64,000 nt of DNA from Agaricus subrufescens. Lineage: Eukaryota; Basidiomycota; Agaricomycetes; Agaricales; Agaricaceae. Position numbers and translations under genes: made by a program. Below the pieces are notes generated by a model. The model worked only from the letters and a program-made list of their open reading frames with translations, was not told the DNA's origin and searched no databases. The stretch is from contig CM057057.1 of assembly GCA_029945375.1 (NCBI GenBank), positions 3,038,001-3,102,000 of the forward strand, given 5' to 3'. The stretch's first letter is position 1. Each line of letters opens with the position of its first letter. This document shows, one piece after another, positions 52,677 through 64,000 of this stretch.

Positions 52677-54610
52677 GCGTCATCGCGTCTCAGCCTCCCC
52701 TTCTCGGCAAGCGAGTGAGGACTATTATTTTCTGACCGGCCACGACTAGTAGTGACCACGACAGCTAGTGTCGACGGCTGACGTCGACGAATTCGCTGCC
52801 TATGATTTTTCCGAATTTACAGAGGAAGATTTTGCGCGAATCGACGAAGAAATTATCAAAAATCAGCTTCCCAAGACGACCATTGAGTATGAAATGCCTT
52901 CTTCTCCTCCAGACTCTAAAAGTGAACCAGAAGAAAAACCTCGAGACAGTCCTTTGGATCTATTTCGGCATTACGGAAACTTATCAGTGTCAGATCTCGT
53001 CTCGCTTTCCTGGTATCTCGCTACCTTTGTTAGCCATCTATAATTCAGTTAGACTCACTCTATGCAGGTGCGAAGTACAGTTTGAATATGGACTGTGGGG
53101 AAAACGGTCCCGACCATTACGCCAACGGCCCAATTCTTTCAAGTCCGCATCTGGGAAGGAAATCAAGTCGGATACTGCTGTTGCGACTAAGAACGACGTT
53201 ATAACCCGAAAAGGAACAGTAAGTCATGTTGACCCCAGCCGTTAAATGATACTCACAGACATAGGCAATCCACAAATCATTGGAACGTGAAGTTAAACCC
53301 AAACAGGTAACGGTGATGGTCTCGAGCGCTGAGGAAAAATGGGCTCTCCGGTGGGTTCCTGCATTATCGGTTGCCTAAACCCGTTGACTAGATGTCCCAT
53401 TAGCTTGGTAAACATGTTGGCGTGTCTCGAAGGAATGCAGTTGGAGGGAATGACAGTGAGGCCGGTTGTATTGTCCATCTTCCCAACTAATTTCTGTAGC
53501 GAGAAATGCCTGTATTTGGCATCGAAGACGGGGAAATAATTGTGGGCATCATCGTGAGTGTGCCGCACGAAAGCCCGAAGTCCAAGCTCATTCCTGTGGT
53601 AGGATGAACTAGTATACCGACCCGTAGAACACGATGAAAGCGATAAGGATGATGCTACTGATCCATCCCAGTCCAATATCGAAACCCATCTTTCCCCCTC
53701 GCTCAAATTAACCACCCCGAAGCATCCTAACCCTTTTATCGTCCAAATTAGTGATACAAAGACAAGAAAGCGCCCTTCATTACCATTAGACGACGATATG
53801 CTCCCTTCCCGTTTGCAACTTATGCTCTATCATCGTCTTCTATCGAAACTTATATCAACTGAATCACCCTTTGATTTCATGATGTTCTGGCAACTCGTAA
53901 ATGTTGACCCAGAACAACAGCTATCCTCGACTTTCCTTGAACAGTCAGGTATCACAACGGAGACTAATGAGTTCCAAGTGGTTAATCTGGCTGACTTATC
54001 GGCATTGTGGCACGATCGGGTATATCAACTAAATATAGGTGGTGTCGATGACCAGTTAACGTTGGTCTATCGGCTCCAGGCTGATAAAAAGGGCACTAAA
54101 CGACGGAATCCTTTCTTCGCCTCTTTTGAAGCAGCAGCTCCGCCACAGAAGCAAGTGTGTCAAACGCCGAATGACAAAGGTCCCGAACAACAGACTGATT
54201 CTATCAGTTCCACCTCAGCAGGTAAGTTTATCACCCTTTTCACGCAACACGCCCGTGTCGACCTTTTTGATTGCCAAAGGGAAAGGCAGCATGATTGCAT
54301 ATTGCTCTGTAAAGCAAAAACAAGATCAAATTCTGGGAACTAAAACTTTCCGAAACGATTCTGAGCTCCTTTCCGCTTACTTAGTCCATGCTCTCGCTTG
54401 GTGGCGAGGCGAACGTCGTTCCACTGGTGTGTCAGTAGAACATGCACATCGATGCAAGTAAGTATAGTTGACCCCACTTTTTTATGCATGCCTAACTCGA
54501 TAATCAGTACATGTGAATATTATAACGATTGTGAATGGAGAGAACAGAAAGCCAAAGACTTCCAGGAGCAGGCCAAACTCAAAAGAGAGACCTCCGAACT
54601 AGCTATATAA
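52677..54610 (+). CDS. EXO5: exonuclease V (EXO5/DEM1)
   Basis: Iron-sulfur single-strand DNA exonuclease; mitochondrial in yeasts, nuclear in animals. The ATG at 52677 begins MSRRVIASQPPLLGKR and splices over about 50 nt to LVSTADVDEFAAYDFSEFTE; a stop lies in frame just before the second exon, so this splice is needed. Then NLSVSDLVS/AWCEVQFEYGLWGKRSRP (first cluster Cys), SFKSASGKEIKSDTAVATKN, GIEDGEIIVGIIDELVYRP (metal Asp), IVQISDTKTRKRPSLPLDDD (D-x-K catalytic pair), LQLMLYHRLLSKL and HAHRCNTCEYYNDCEWREQK, which carries the other three cluster cysteines (C-x2-C-x5-C). All four cysteines are present. About 500 residues over seven or so exons. Confidence 0.9.
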
Positions 54611-54784
54611 TGTTGATCTTAACGGCTCAATAAGAGTCCCCTATGTGTGTACTTGTGTAATCCTGTAATAACCAGACACAAAGTCTGAGGGTCGTCTCTG
54701 TACTAAACTCATTACGGCATCACGACTATCGCACAACCCGAGCGACTAAGTCTACTCCGATGCTCCCAGGTCGAAGGAGTAGAA

Positions 54785-54792
54785 TATAAATA
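54785..54792 (+). promoter_or_regulatory. possible TATA box of the CTR gene
   Basis: TATAAATA, about 42 bases before the ATG at 54834. Motif and spacing only. Confidence 0.35.
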
Positions 54793-54833
54793 TCAGCTTC
54801 AAATATGCTCCACATTCCTTCATCACGACAATC

Positions 54834-55747
54834 ATGGAACCTCACTTACACTGGACATTCCGCCACGACCACATCCTCTTCAGTGGGTTGGTCCTTCGCT
54901 CATTTACAGACTTCTTGATTGCCGTGCCTTGCTTGATCGGCATATGTCTCTTCGAAAGGTTGTTCTAACATACGGTGCTCTTAGAGATATCGCCCCCGAA
55001 CTCATTTCCTTTCACGTAGGTTTCTTACATTCAGACTCGAACAGAGTCCAGCTCCCCGGTACTTCATTAAGGCAAGATGGGGTAGACATGTGCGGTGGTC
55101 TATCTTGTATTGGGTGGTCAACCTTCTACGACTGTGTGTCTTGTTCAGTCCTGTAAGAAATAACAGTACTTATAGCTTATGACTTCGCATTGTAGATGTT
55201 ATATGCTGGCCGCTATGACTTTGCAGATCGGGTACGTACTGCTCGTAGAACTGTTTTGTTCTTCGAATTAACTTTCGTGACTTATCCAGGATAATCATTG
55301 TATTAGTGAGTGACTTATCACTGACTGTCCTACTTTTACCTATTAATCACATATAGGTTACAAGCCTGACACTCGGCCAGCTCTTAATCGAGTGTTACAA
55401 ATCCAAGGACGATCCCGACCCGGTATCTGGCCCCAGGTATGCGGTTTATGACAGGGGAAATTAATTGATTCATTAGTATATGCAATAGAGAAGATGCAGA
55501 ATCTTTAACCGCACTGATACAACGTTCTCATCCCCTCCATTCAACTACAGAAAGCATCCGACCACGACCAAAGTCTAGGCCACAAGATATCCCCGTCTAT
55601 CCACTCCGCTCAAATATGGCACGCACTGACGCAGTGGCCTCGCAGTTGAGCATAAACAGAGATACAGAGGATGCGCAACATACAGAAGAAAATCTTGCTT
55701 GGGGGGCAAAAGAGAGTACTTTAGGTACAAAGGGCCAGGAGAGATAA
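54834..55747 (+). CDS. CTR-type copper transporter
   Basis: Small trimeric copper importer. The ATG at 54834 gives MEPHLHWTFRHDHILFSGLV, then the first membrane segment (FTDFLIAVPCLIGICLFER). The next exons read FIKARWGRHVRWSILYWVVN and LRLCYMLAAMTLQIG, containing the family M-x3-M motif of membrane segment 2, then a 16-nt exon (55290-55305) and VTSLTLGQLLIECYKS for segment 3. The tail is hydrophilic (DDPDPVSGPREDAESLTALI) and ends ESTLGTKGQER. N-terminal Met clusters are scarce; His residues (HLHWTFRHDH) may take their place. The short, heavily split exons make the model approximate between 54955 and 55060. Confidence 0.75.
55290..55305 (+). other. 16-nt microexon in the CTR gene
   Basis: Acceptor ATCCAG just before it and donor GTGAGT just after. 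Preceded by an exon ending ...ATC-GG at 55231, it supplies G-I-I-I-V-L and joins in frame to VTSLTLGQLL. Confidence 0.7.
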
Positions 55748-55962
55748 TGCCAAGAAAAAGGGAGGTAAAAAGATATCGCTCATCAGCAGTTGTGATTCAG
55801 ACAAGTCCAGAAGCTAGAGAAGTACTTAAGTACATTATGCTCTTTATAGTATTAATTGTGCAATTCCGTGGTCAAGGAAAGGATAAAAAAAAATATTGGC
55901 GTGATGCGAGGTGAATACAAGTGTCTAGTACGCTCCTTTGGCATTTCGGTACCGAGACCAGC

Positions 55963-58900
55963 TCATTTCGATGTTGCGACGTTGGCACGTTTACCCGGAA
56001 TGGCGTGGCGCGGGGTATCAGCCTCCGCAGATATACGCTGCCATTGATCAATCAGCTTTCCAACTCCCTGATACGGACGGTCCGGTGACGCTGAATTATC
56101 AGCGCCAGCATTATGAACTGAATTTGCTTGATCTGCTTGAGATTGTTTGGTCACCTCCTCCATCGTCAATACCGGCTTCCGAGCAGGTAAAGGGAGCCTA
56201 ATTGATTCTCGTGTTGCATTCCGAGAATGAGAAACAGTCTCGCCATCACGGTCTGAATCAGCTCTACTGATAGGTGCAGCCGGGGGAACGGGAGACGTAT
56301 GTTGAGAAGTGGACGCAGGCCGACTCGAGGGCGTGGTCAACGAGGTTCTACGTTTGACAGGGTCGCCACTGCGAGTGGAGGGTGTGCCGAGCCCCGGTAG
56401 AGCAACGGCAATCTTATCAAGAGAAGATTTGACAGGCCGCGAACCACTGGGTTCGTCACCACTATCTCGAGACGGCAGGTGAGTGAGTTTAACAGGATTG
56501 CTGGGTGAAGAGGGGGTGGCGTTGGCAGATACCTTTGCTGTGGCTTGAATGGCTTCAAAGCGTTGAACCATGTCAGATATCGACGTTCGACGAATGGGAG
56601 GAGGGTGAGGATCATCTGAGGCAAGAAGACGAGGTGAAGGTACCGAAGGGCTATCATTGGAAGTAGAAGGAAAGGTCAACATAGACTGAGGTCTTGGGCG
56701 GCTAGACTTAGGTAAGGATGACGGGAGGGCGAGTCCCTGTGAAGGTTGTGCGTCTGTGTTAGGAACGCTCGAAGATCCAGTAACAGCAGGTGAAGGCTTG
56801 CGAGGTGGAGATGAAGGCCGAGGGGGTGGTACATATGCGGACTTGTGTCGAGCAATTCCTGCATTTCGTTTGATGTGGTTGGAAACAGGATGTACAGAAG
56901 ATTCAGGCTGTTTCTCTTTAGCACTGGAAATGCCTCCTCCCCACAAGTCCACTAGATCATGGACTGAGCTTTGACGAGCTTTATGTTTCGGCTTCGACTC
57001 AGCTTTTAGCTTTGAGAGTACAGTCGAACTAGCGATTGGTTCCTCCGGGCCCTCATCTTCATCTTCACTCGAGGATCCCTGGGCCAGATCTTCCTTCTTC
57101 TCATCGCCTGTCGCGAAGCTGGTAGGATGTGCATCTGCGATAGGACTCCAATTCTCTGTCAAACCAGAAGGACTGTTCGACTGTATGGATGTGTCGATAG
57201 GAGGGAATGATTTTGTAAAACGAGATACTGTTGGAGATTCCACTGTTGGAGACGAAGTCACCTTCGAAGTAAGGATACGTGAGCTCTCTATGGGGGGTGA
57301 GGGAGCATGTCCTTGTTGAGGTATTGTAGCTTCCAGGACATTGCTTCGTTCAATGACTGAGGCTCTTTTACTAGGCGAGTCGCGGATCTTGAAACTGCCC
57401 GGCTCGAACTTAGAGGCAAGAACCTGCCGCAGTGGAAGTTCAGGCTCATCATCTCCAGTCAATAAATCCTTTGATCGAGTAGCGTGATTAATCAGGCCGC
57501 TCGATGGTGAAGGTTTAGTTTCCTTGGCGTCCCCGGTAGGTATAAGCGTAGATGACCGTGGCACGTCCTTCGTCTGTCGTGAGTACATAGAATTCGGCAT
57601 CTTGAAAGAAGTAAATGAATCGTGGACGCCAGTCCCTCCAGTCTTCCCAGAAGATAACAAATCCTCTTGAGACTTTCGGGTAGGATCCCTCATCGCAGCA
57701 GCACCGGTGATATACCCAGACCGAGTCCCACTGGCGGTCTGACCGACCGGTGATGTCTTTGACAATGTAACAGTTGATCCAGGGCTAGCGTTATTCACCC
57801 TGCCGGGTCTCTGGGGGAAAACGGGAGGCTCTAACGTATGATCGACCAGCTTGGTATCTTGTTTCCTTGGAACTGTAGTCGAAGCAGCATCAGGTCTCGA
57901 AAAGCTAGCATCCAACTCCTCGAGCGATGGAAACCTGCTCTCAGCAGATGAAGCAGCTCGCTCTGGCGGTCTCGGTGAGGGTTGGGAAGTAATCACTGAT
58001 TCTGAAGGACGAGATGGTGGTATTGGAGACGCTCGCGGTGTCTGCACTTTGGGCCGAATCCTAGGGGAGTTGGAGGGCTTGATTGGCCGGTTGACACTGG
58101 GGCTTACAATGGCCAACCCTGTGCGCAATTTCCTGGCTTCCCCGAGTGTTGGAGCAGGTTTCGATACTTGCGTCATCAACCCAAGGCCCTCAAAAGCGTC
58201 CCTCTCCTTTTTAATACGGACTTGTGGCTCAAAGTTTGATTTTCGAGAGTCACCATTTGGAGTGGGCGTAAGCTGAGGTAACGGTGTAATCTTTGGAGAG
58301 TAGGCTTGGGGTCGAGGGCTGGGAGTCGTAAGGAGGGGTTTATTAGTACTTGAAGCCATAGGGACCCGTAGACTCTGGGTGAAATCGTCATTGAAACCAT
58401 TATTGAAAGATGGTTTCGACACCTTTTCAGAGCCAGTAGCTGAAGCCACCTTCCAAGCTTCGTCACTCGACAAGTTGCCCGCAGAGGCACTCCTATTGGT
58501 GGCCGATTTCCAGGCAGAATCACCTTCAGCACCGAAATCGCTATCGTCGATAAGTTTCACCTTGCTGACGACAGGTTGGTTTACCAATGGTTTGAGAGGA
58601 GTGGAAGATGATAGTTGAACACTCGATTTGGGCCGGCTGCGTCTCTCTGGGGTAGAAACGTCTGTGGGTTTGAGTGGCTGGGGTTGAGATACTGGCTGAA
58701 CATTCGAAGTCTGTGGTTGAGGGGCGGGTTGGCGGTACGTGATAACTCCATCCAGAGGATTGGCCTTGGATTCGGGTAACCGAGGGGACAATGGTGTAGG
58801 CGTCGGGAGTGGGTATTTGAACGGAGACTTTGTGCCCCTGAGCTTGTGAACATGGGCAAGGACTTCAAAAGCAGTCGGACGTTGCGCCCCCTGTTCTCGG

Positions 58901-59956
58901 AGCATAGAGCCTGGACAAGAGAAATCAGTATATAGCAAATAAGAGAAAAACTATTCAGAAAACTTACTGATCAAATGTGTCATTTGCTGAGAATAGACCG
59001 GATAAGAAGGAAATCTATATTGGACATTCAATATGGCAAGCGGCCCATGTTCTTCGAAAGGTGTGGTATAGTAGCACAATTTGTAAAGCAGTACGCCCAG
59101 CGCCCAAACATCACTCTTTTCGTCAATCGGTCTCCTTGAATGTAAATCAATCATTTCCGGAGCTCGATACTGCAGAGTAGTGTGGCGGTTCAGGTCGGCC
59201 TCGACGGCACGCATCTCCTGAGAATTGGTTGGAGGCCTGGTCACTGGAGCAGTTGAGCCAAAGTCGCACAGCTTGTAAGAAGTGGACGATGATTGGAGGA
59301 TATTCTCCACCTTGAGGTCACGATGTAGAAGAGGAGGGCGAGAATGATGCATATGTGCGACACCCTCACAAACTTCGACGAAGATTTGCAGAATCTCGGC
59401 CTCGGTGAGCCTTTCACGTAACCGGCGGTTCATCATATCAATTATGCCACCTCCTTCACAGCGAGTCAGAAGACGAGACAAAAAGGCATCTCAGCATAAC
59501 ATACCAGGGCAATATTCCATGAGAATGTAAACTTCGAATGCGCCCGTGGGCATTTTGGCCCACGCCGCATCGATCAAATAGACGATATTGGGATGACCTC
59601 TAAGCAACCTCTGAGAGAGAGCATAAACAAAAAGCAAAGGATAGGAAAGGAAGAACGCACCATGACATCCACCTCCTTCTTGACTTCTTTGAGCATCGAC
59701 TCGTTGGCGACGACAACATGTTTAAGTACGTGATGTGTCGTGTTATGGACAGGTGTCTGCGTACGAACGAGGTAGACTTGCGCAAATCCACCTGTGCAAA
59801 ATCAAGAACGAGCGGACTCGAGGTTAAGGGATACGTGCCCTGTGAGAGATACCGCTCGACCTGGACGGCGTATTTGTTGACGGAAATAGTCTGCCCTGAC
59901 ACTAGAGTCCCCTTGTTTTGGGGCACATATGCATGGTATGGCTGTTGTGCAGCCAT
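55963..59956 (-). CDS. Ark/Prk (AAK1/NAK family) Ser/Thr protein kinase
   Basis: Endocytosis and actin-patch kinase family. The start at 59956 gives MAAQQPYHAYVPQNKGTLVS. The glycine loop YLSQGGFAQVYLVRTQ forms across a 47-nt intron that begins with GC rather than GT (59792-59838). Then THHVLKHVVVANESMLKEVK (Lys), YILMEYCPGGGIIDMMNRRL, HHSRPPLLHRDLKVENILQ (catalytic loop), SYKLCDFGSTAPVTRPP (DFG), NRHTTLQYRAPEMIDLHS (APE), KSDVWALGVLLYKLCYYTTP and SMLREQGAQRPTAFEVLAHV. Behind the kinase domain a tail of about 950 residues is Pro/Ser/Thr-rich and almost entirely one exon. Near its end is a small conserved patch (PYQGVGKLIDQWQRISAEAD) that resembles a C-terminal motif of fungal NAK kinases. It is convergent with the CTR gene (stops 216 bp apart). 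Confidence 0.92.
59792..59838 (-). other. GC-AG intron in the kinase gene
   Basis: Minus-strand intron starting GCACGT and ending TGCACAG, 47 nt. The only nearby GT donor (four bases further in) would put the glycine-loop codons out of frame. Confidence 0.75.
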
Positions 59957-60175
59957 TGCTGGGTGTATCTAGAGTGGCGTGGACACTTAGAGCACCAGAA
60001 AGAGCATGAGGGTGTCTGGAGATCAGAGTCCTGAGGCAAGTTGAGTGGGCCTCTTCACTGTGCTCCGCGAGCACCAACAAGGAAATTAATCAATTGCACG
60101 TGACCTGCCAAGCTGGTGCAAGGTCGACACCGAACCATCTCGACTGTTGCAATGTAGTACTGTATACAGGCCTCT

Positions 60176-60746
60176 CTATGGCAGTGTCGCAACGCACTCG
60201 ATCTCCACCGCCGCCCCCAGAGGCAACTTCGCAACCTGGACACAGGTTCGTGCCGGAACAGCCGTTCCGGGTTTGAAATACTACAGATCTCCGCTCAACG
60301 AAAAAATCAAATGATCAAAGAAAGAAAAAAAACTAACTTCCGCATACACCTCGTTCAGTGCCTGAAATTCCTCAAGGTTGGAGACGAAGATGTTAACTTT
60401 GATGACATTTTCCAAGCTAGTGCCGGCTGCCTTGAGCACCTTTTTGATATTCTCCATAGCTGCACGCTAGATCGTGATGAGTATGTTTTTTATCATTATC
60501 AGCGGTATAACATTATTGACAACGCCTTACAGTCTCAACCCGTATCCCACCCTCAAGCAGTTTGATATCTCTATCGTGACCGACATTTCCGGACAAGAAC
60601 ACAAGTCCATTCGAGATAATAGCCTGAGCTAGAAAAAAAAGCTTATCAAGGTGCTACACTCCTTTGTGTCCTTTGTGTCACATACAATAAAAAGGAAGAG
60701 GTGGGTTAGCCTCAGGGGAAAAAACTACTTGCTTGGAGGTCGCCAT
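60176..60746 (-). CDS. RidA/YjgF-family imine deaminase, copy 1
   Basis: Hydrolyses reactive enamine/imine intermediates from PLP enzymes; small trimeric protein. Four exons: MATSKQVVFSPEANPPLPFY, then SQAIISNGLVFLSGNVGHDR and ILLEGGIRVET-type sequence (read as IKLLEGGIRVET), then RAAMENIKKVLKAAGTSLEN plus VIKVNIFVSNLEEFQALNEV, then FKPGTAVPARTCVQVAKLPL and ECVATLP. The substrate-binding Arg is in PARTCVQV. Intron positions match those of the neighbouring copy. The third intron (about 60290-60345) is AT-rich. Confidence 0.9.
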
Positions 60747-60787
60747 GTTGGAAGGGAATTTTCAGGGGATTTCTATGGCCCGTGAAC

Positions 60788-60796
60788 TTATATAAA
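60788..60796 (-). promoter_or_regulatory. possible TATA box of RidA copy 1
   Basis: TTTATATAA on the minus strand, about 42 bases before the ATG at 60746. Motif and spacing only. Confidence 0.3.
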
Positions 60797-60925
60797 TGAA
60801 CCCCAGAGTCCAGACCAAAGTCTACTCGTGACCTTTGAAGAATGTGATTGTCAACAAATATGGACACGGAAAAGATTCTTCTATTTCTTCGTTTGCCCAC
60901 ACGGCTATTCTAGATAAAGACAATC

Positions 60926-61487
60926 TCATTGGGGTACAGCAGCAACACACTCAATCTCAACATTGGCATTCAACGGCAACCTCGCTACGCCGACACATGT
61001 GCGGGCCGGTGGATTCTCAGTTCCAAAGAACTGCAACATAGCCATTAGGATTACCCATCACTGTCGAATCGAAACAGAAAAGCCTACCTGCACATAGATT
61101 TCGTTCATCTTTACAAAATCCCTGTCAAAATCAGCCAAATAAATATTCACTTTGACCGCGTTCGCAAGTTTAGTTCCCGCCCCCTCAAGGACTTTGGTCA
61201 TATTCTCCAAAGCCGCTTTCTGAACATGAGCCATTATTTCGGTGATCAATAATGAAATAGGAGAGGATAGGACCTACAGTTTCAGCTTGGACACCACCCT
61301 CAACCAATTTCGAATTTTTATCACAACCAATATTTCCAGAAACATAGACAAATCCATTTGTTATCACCGCCTGGGCTAGAAAAAAATGAGGACCTCGCCG
61401 TAAATCCTAAGCAGTAGGAATCCTACAGAAGACTGGCAAGGGAGCTAAGGCTTCCGGAACCACTACAATTTTCTTCGAGGCAGCCAT
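60926..61487 (-). CDS. RidA/YjgF-family imine deaminase, copy 2
   Basis: Paralog of the adjacent gene, same strand, 179 bp apart. MAASKKIVVVPEALAPLPVF, then SQAVITNGFVYVSGNIGCDK and LVEGGVQAET, then KAALENMTKVLEGAGTKLAN plus VKVNIYLADFDRDFVKMNEI, then FFGTENPPARTCVGVARLPL and ECVAAVPQ. The substrate Arg (PARTCVGV) and the closing ECVA motif are kept. Introns fall at the same three places as in copy 1, pointing to a gene duplication after the intron pattern was set. The proteins differ at many positions, so the duplication is not recent. Confidence 0.92.
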
Positions 61488-61693
61488 GGTCAGAGCGTGA
61501 GTGTCGATCGTTTCGTACAGTCCCCTCTCTATATGTTTATAATTCAATCTACCATGTGACAACCCAAAGAAGATTTCAGTCACCACGCCCATGCCGACAT
61601 CAATAGAAAAACGAATCGACAAAGAAGTGAAACCATGAGGTATATACTATAGATCGAACTTCGAGCAGTAGCGATTACATAGATACTCCTTTG

Positions 61694-64000
61694 TCAGAGA
61701 GCCAAACGCCTTCGATACTTGATAAATGCGACCAGATTATCACGCACTTCATCAGCCCGCATTCTCAATTCTCTGCCTCCCTCCTTTTGTCGGTTAATAC
61801 TCCGTACTGCCTTCCTCAGACCCTCCACACAGGAAACAAGGCGATCGAGGTATTGGCCTTGGCGGAAGTTGATATCATAGGGCATGTTCTCATCAGAATA
61901 GATGTCGATCAGAGCAGCTATTGTTTGAACTAGAGGCTCAGTTTCTACCGAGGCTGGAGAAGATCCAGACGGCAAAAGAGAAAGAAGATAATCGCAAATA
62001 ATCTACTCAAGATCGTCAGCGCTGTAGGTATCGAAGGCGATAGTATGTACTCACTCGATTACACAAAATAGATTGGGGATGCTGGGCAAGGCATTCCAGA
62101 GAACCTATGCACTGGGTCTTGGCCTTTGGATCCGGAGAAGAGCTACAAAACTGTATAAGCAGCTGTACTTGCTCTTCATTCGGCTCCTAAATTCACTCTC
62201 AGATTACAACCGCAAAAGTGAACGGTCAAGACGCGTACCAGGAGCCCCTTCCACACGTTGCCGATACCCCAAAGCACTCCCATAGCCTTCTCCCACATCT
62301 CTTTTCTTCGCTCCTGGCCCGGACCAGTCTGCGTACCAACCGCAGCCAATGCAGACCAAACATTGTTCCATATTTTCTGACCACTGGCTACGTCCTCTGA
62401 AACATCTTGTCTCTTTGACATGGCTAGTGACAAGAAGACATTGTTGAGACAATCCAACGCATTTATATGAACAGCGCTAAGAGCACTGGTAGTGGGTGGG
62501 TGAGGCGACGGGGAAGCCAACGGTGGAAATGATAATGCTGAAGGTTGGATGAGAGCGAGGAGCGGGTTCACCAAGGCTGTGATGAAAGCAGGTACAGGGG
62601 TTTTATCGGCGTTCATACCATTGGCCTCGGCCTCATCTGTATCCATTCCACCGTCATCTTGTTCTGCTTCGGTTAAGCATTTGCTTTGTAAGAGATAAGT
62701 GAACACACCTTTGTCCGGCTCCTCCTCATCTCCCTCCTCTTCCTCGTCACCTATGGGTGCGAAATCAGGATCGGGTAGCGTCGCACAAGTGCTGGTGAGA
62801 ATCTCCAAAGTGAGTTGCAGTGTTCTCAAACGCATTTCGACTTTTTCCAATTCAATTTGGACGGGGGATCGATGGTCACTTTTAGGAGTGTGTTTGAGTG
62901 ATAGCTTTTCAATCTGAGGCTCATTGGCTTGAGAAGTGATCAACTCTTGTGCGAGGCTGCAGATTTCGGATATCGAACAGGACGAAACAATAGGTTGGAG
63001 GAGAGGAAAGATAATATCTTTGTCAAGATCTAATTGAGAAACAGTGGTGGGAGGCGGGAGCGGGGAGACGTTTCGCAGAATGCCTAGGAAAAACTATTTG
63101 AGCATCCATAGTCTCGATAATAAAAGAATTTTCCTACCTGCAACAAGGACACTAAGGGTAACCAAGTTGAGATCACTTTTTTTGGATTCATTGTGGAGGT
63201 CATTTTGTGGTTGAATAATGGACATTAAGCAAGAAATGTAAGTCGCGTCGGCTCGAACGTCCGCAATCGCAGAGTTATTGTCGTCTGTCAGGACATAGAG
63301 ACACTGCGCTAGAAGACGATGTCAGGCAACAGGCAGTTGACCGCAAACTATACTTACCTGCAGAGACAACCGGAGTCAGGGGTAGTTTATCACGAGAAGC
63401 CAAAAAGGACATGAGAAAGGGTGTCAAGTGAAGTTCATTGATAGCATTTAAAGCCTTATTCGAAGTTTCTCTATGAATATTAAAAATTGCAGCGATAGCG
63501 GGAATCTGCCAATACTCACGAGAGGCACCATAGGACAGTGATCACATTATCAGCAAATTCGTAGACCAATTTTTGTGCGTTCTCAGGTGCAGCTTTAGGG
63601 TTTGAAAGGTACTGCGAGAGTACGGATGAGATCTGTAACAATTGCGAATAAGTCTACAGACGGCATTTTACAAAATAAGTCCTACCTTTGGCACAAAAGT
63701 TTTGAGTGGTGTGAGGATGTTTTTGTTGTACATTTCAGCGCAGATTTCATATCCCCCATCAATACATAAATTCCTGTTATTCCACTAAGATTCAGTCAGA
63801 CCCAAGAAATGAAGTTCGTACCGTAAGGCACCAATGGCCTCAACTACTACTTCTTCCTCGCTGTCGGTCAATCTTGTTATTAAAGCTCCAACAACATTTT
63901 TCCCCTGAAGCAATCTCCTTGTCGATGGATCATTCTGAATAAGATTAGACACGGCCACACAGGCCCATTTTCGGTCTGTCGCGTCCGCACTCTCCATCTA
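61694..64000 (-). CDS. SYO1: symportin SYO1/HEATR3-like ribosomal-protein import chaperone (5' end cut)
   Basis: Co-imports ribosomal proteins L5 and L11 into the nucleus. The gene enters from the right edge; the first residues seen are ESADATDRKWACVAVSNLIQ, normally about 60 residues into the protein. ARM/HEAT repeats follow (TRRLLQGKNVVGALITRLTD, SEEEVVVEAIGALRNLCIDG, YEICAEMYNKNILTPLKTFV). The long acidic loop typical of Syo1 is visible (FAPIGDEEEEGDEEEPDKGV). Later repeats include SAVHINALDCLNNVFLSLAM and MWEKAMGVLWGIGNVWKG, and the C-terminus reads NMPYDINFRQGQYLDRLVSC, ending AFIKYRRRLAL. At least nine exons inside the window. Confidence 0.85.

Noticed and set aside
52768..53043. EXO5 start at a GTG at 52768
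   Set aside because: GTG is not a normal nuclear start; an ATG exon at 52677 joined by a good intron gives a continuous protein.

Overview
The window is nuclear DNA of a filamentous basidiomycete, most likely a mushroom-forming agaricomycete. The signs are dense genes on both strands, coding sequence cut by many short introns (about 45-65 nt, GT...AG), fungal-type proteins (a fatty-acid desaturase with a C-terminal cytochrome b5 domain, an ISC1-type sphingolipid phospholipase with two membrane segments, a secreted RNase T2 with a fungal C-terminal domain, a PFA4 palmitoyltransferase), and an intron-containing tRNA-Cys. Gene models were built by hand: exons were joined where the family sequence continued across a GT...AG gap. 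Outer boundaries are mostly good; some inner splice sites are approximate.

Layout. 1-11.6 kb: a taxilin-like coiled-coil gene that runs into a SUMO-like domain (cut by the left edge), a BRCA2/Brh2 recombination mediator, the alpha subunit of mitochondrial processing peptidase, tRNA-Cys, alkaline ceramidase, mitochondrial EF-Ts and the H/ACA RNP assembly factor NAF1. 11.6-13.2 kb: gene-poor. 13.2-24.9 kb: RNase T2, a PEHE-like nuclear protein, an unknown basic protein, PFA4, a CCCH/WG-repeat/coiled-coil protein and ISC1. 25-36.1 kb: an HSL-type hydrolase, methionine aminopeptidase 2, a tandem-bromodomain RSC4-like protein, the delta-9 desaturase, CutC and the mRNA-export factor NXT1. 36.2-48.7 kb: a tandem duplication of the spliceosomal helicase gene PRP22 (one complete copy, one rearranged copy with a changed DEAH box), then a divergent DHX29-like helicase. 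48.8-64 kb: a small open frame, nicotinamidase, an unknown protein, a second gene-poor stretch (51.0-52.7 kb), exonuclease V, a CTR copper transporter, an Ark/Prk/AAK1-type kinase, two tandem RidA genes and the 3' part of SYO1/HEATR3 (cut by the right edge).

Most genes are housekeeping. Themes recur but there is no obvious operon-like cluster: sphingolipid and lipid metabolism (alkaline ceramidase, ISC1, desaturase, hydrolase), DNA repair (BRCA2, EXO5), RNA processing and export (NAF1, PRP22, NXT1, DHX29-like), translation and ribosome assembly (EF-Ts, SYO1) and copper (CutC, CTR). The features most worth checking are: (i) the rearranged PRP22 paralog with DDAH in place of DEAH; (ii) 5-nt and 3-nt microexons next to the desaturase histidine boxes; (iii) a 41-bp tandem duplication that doubles a 5' splice site in the ceramidase gene; (iv) a CCCH protein with a WG/GW Argonaute-hook-like tract, divergent from ISC1 with only 31 bp between the start codons; and (v) the taxilin/SUMO-like fusion.
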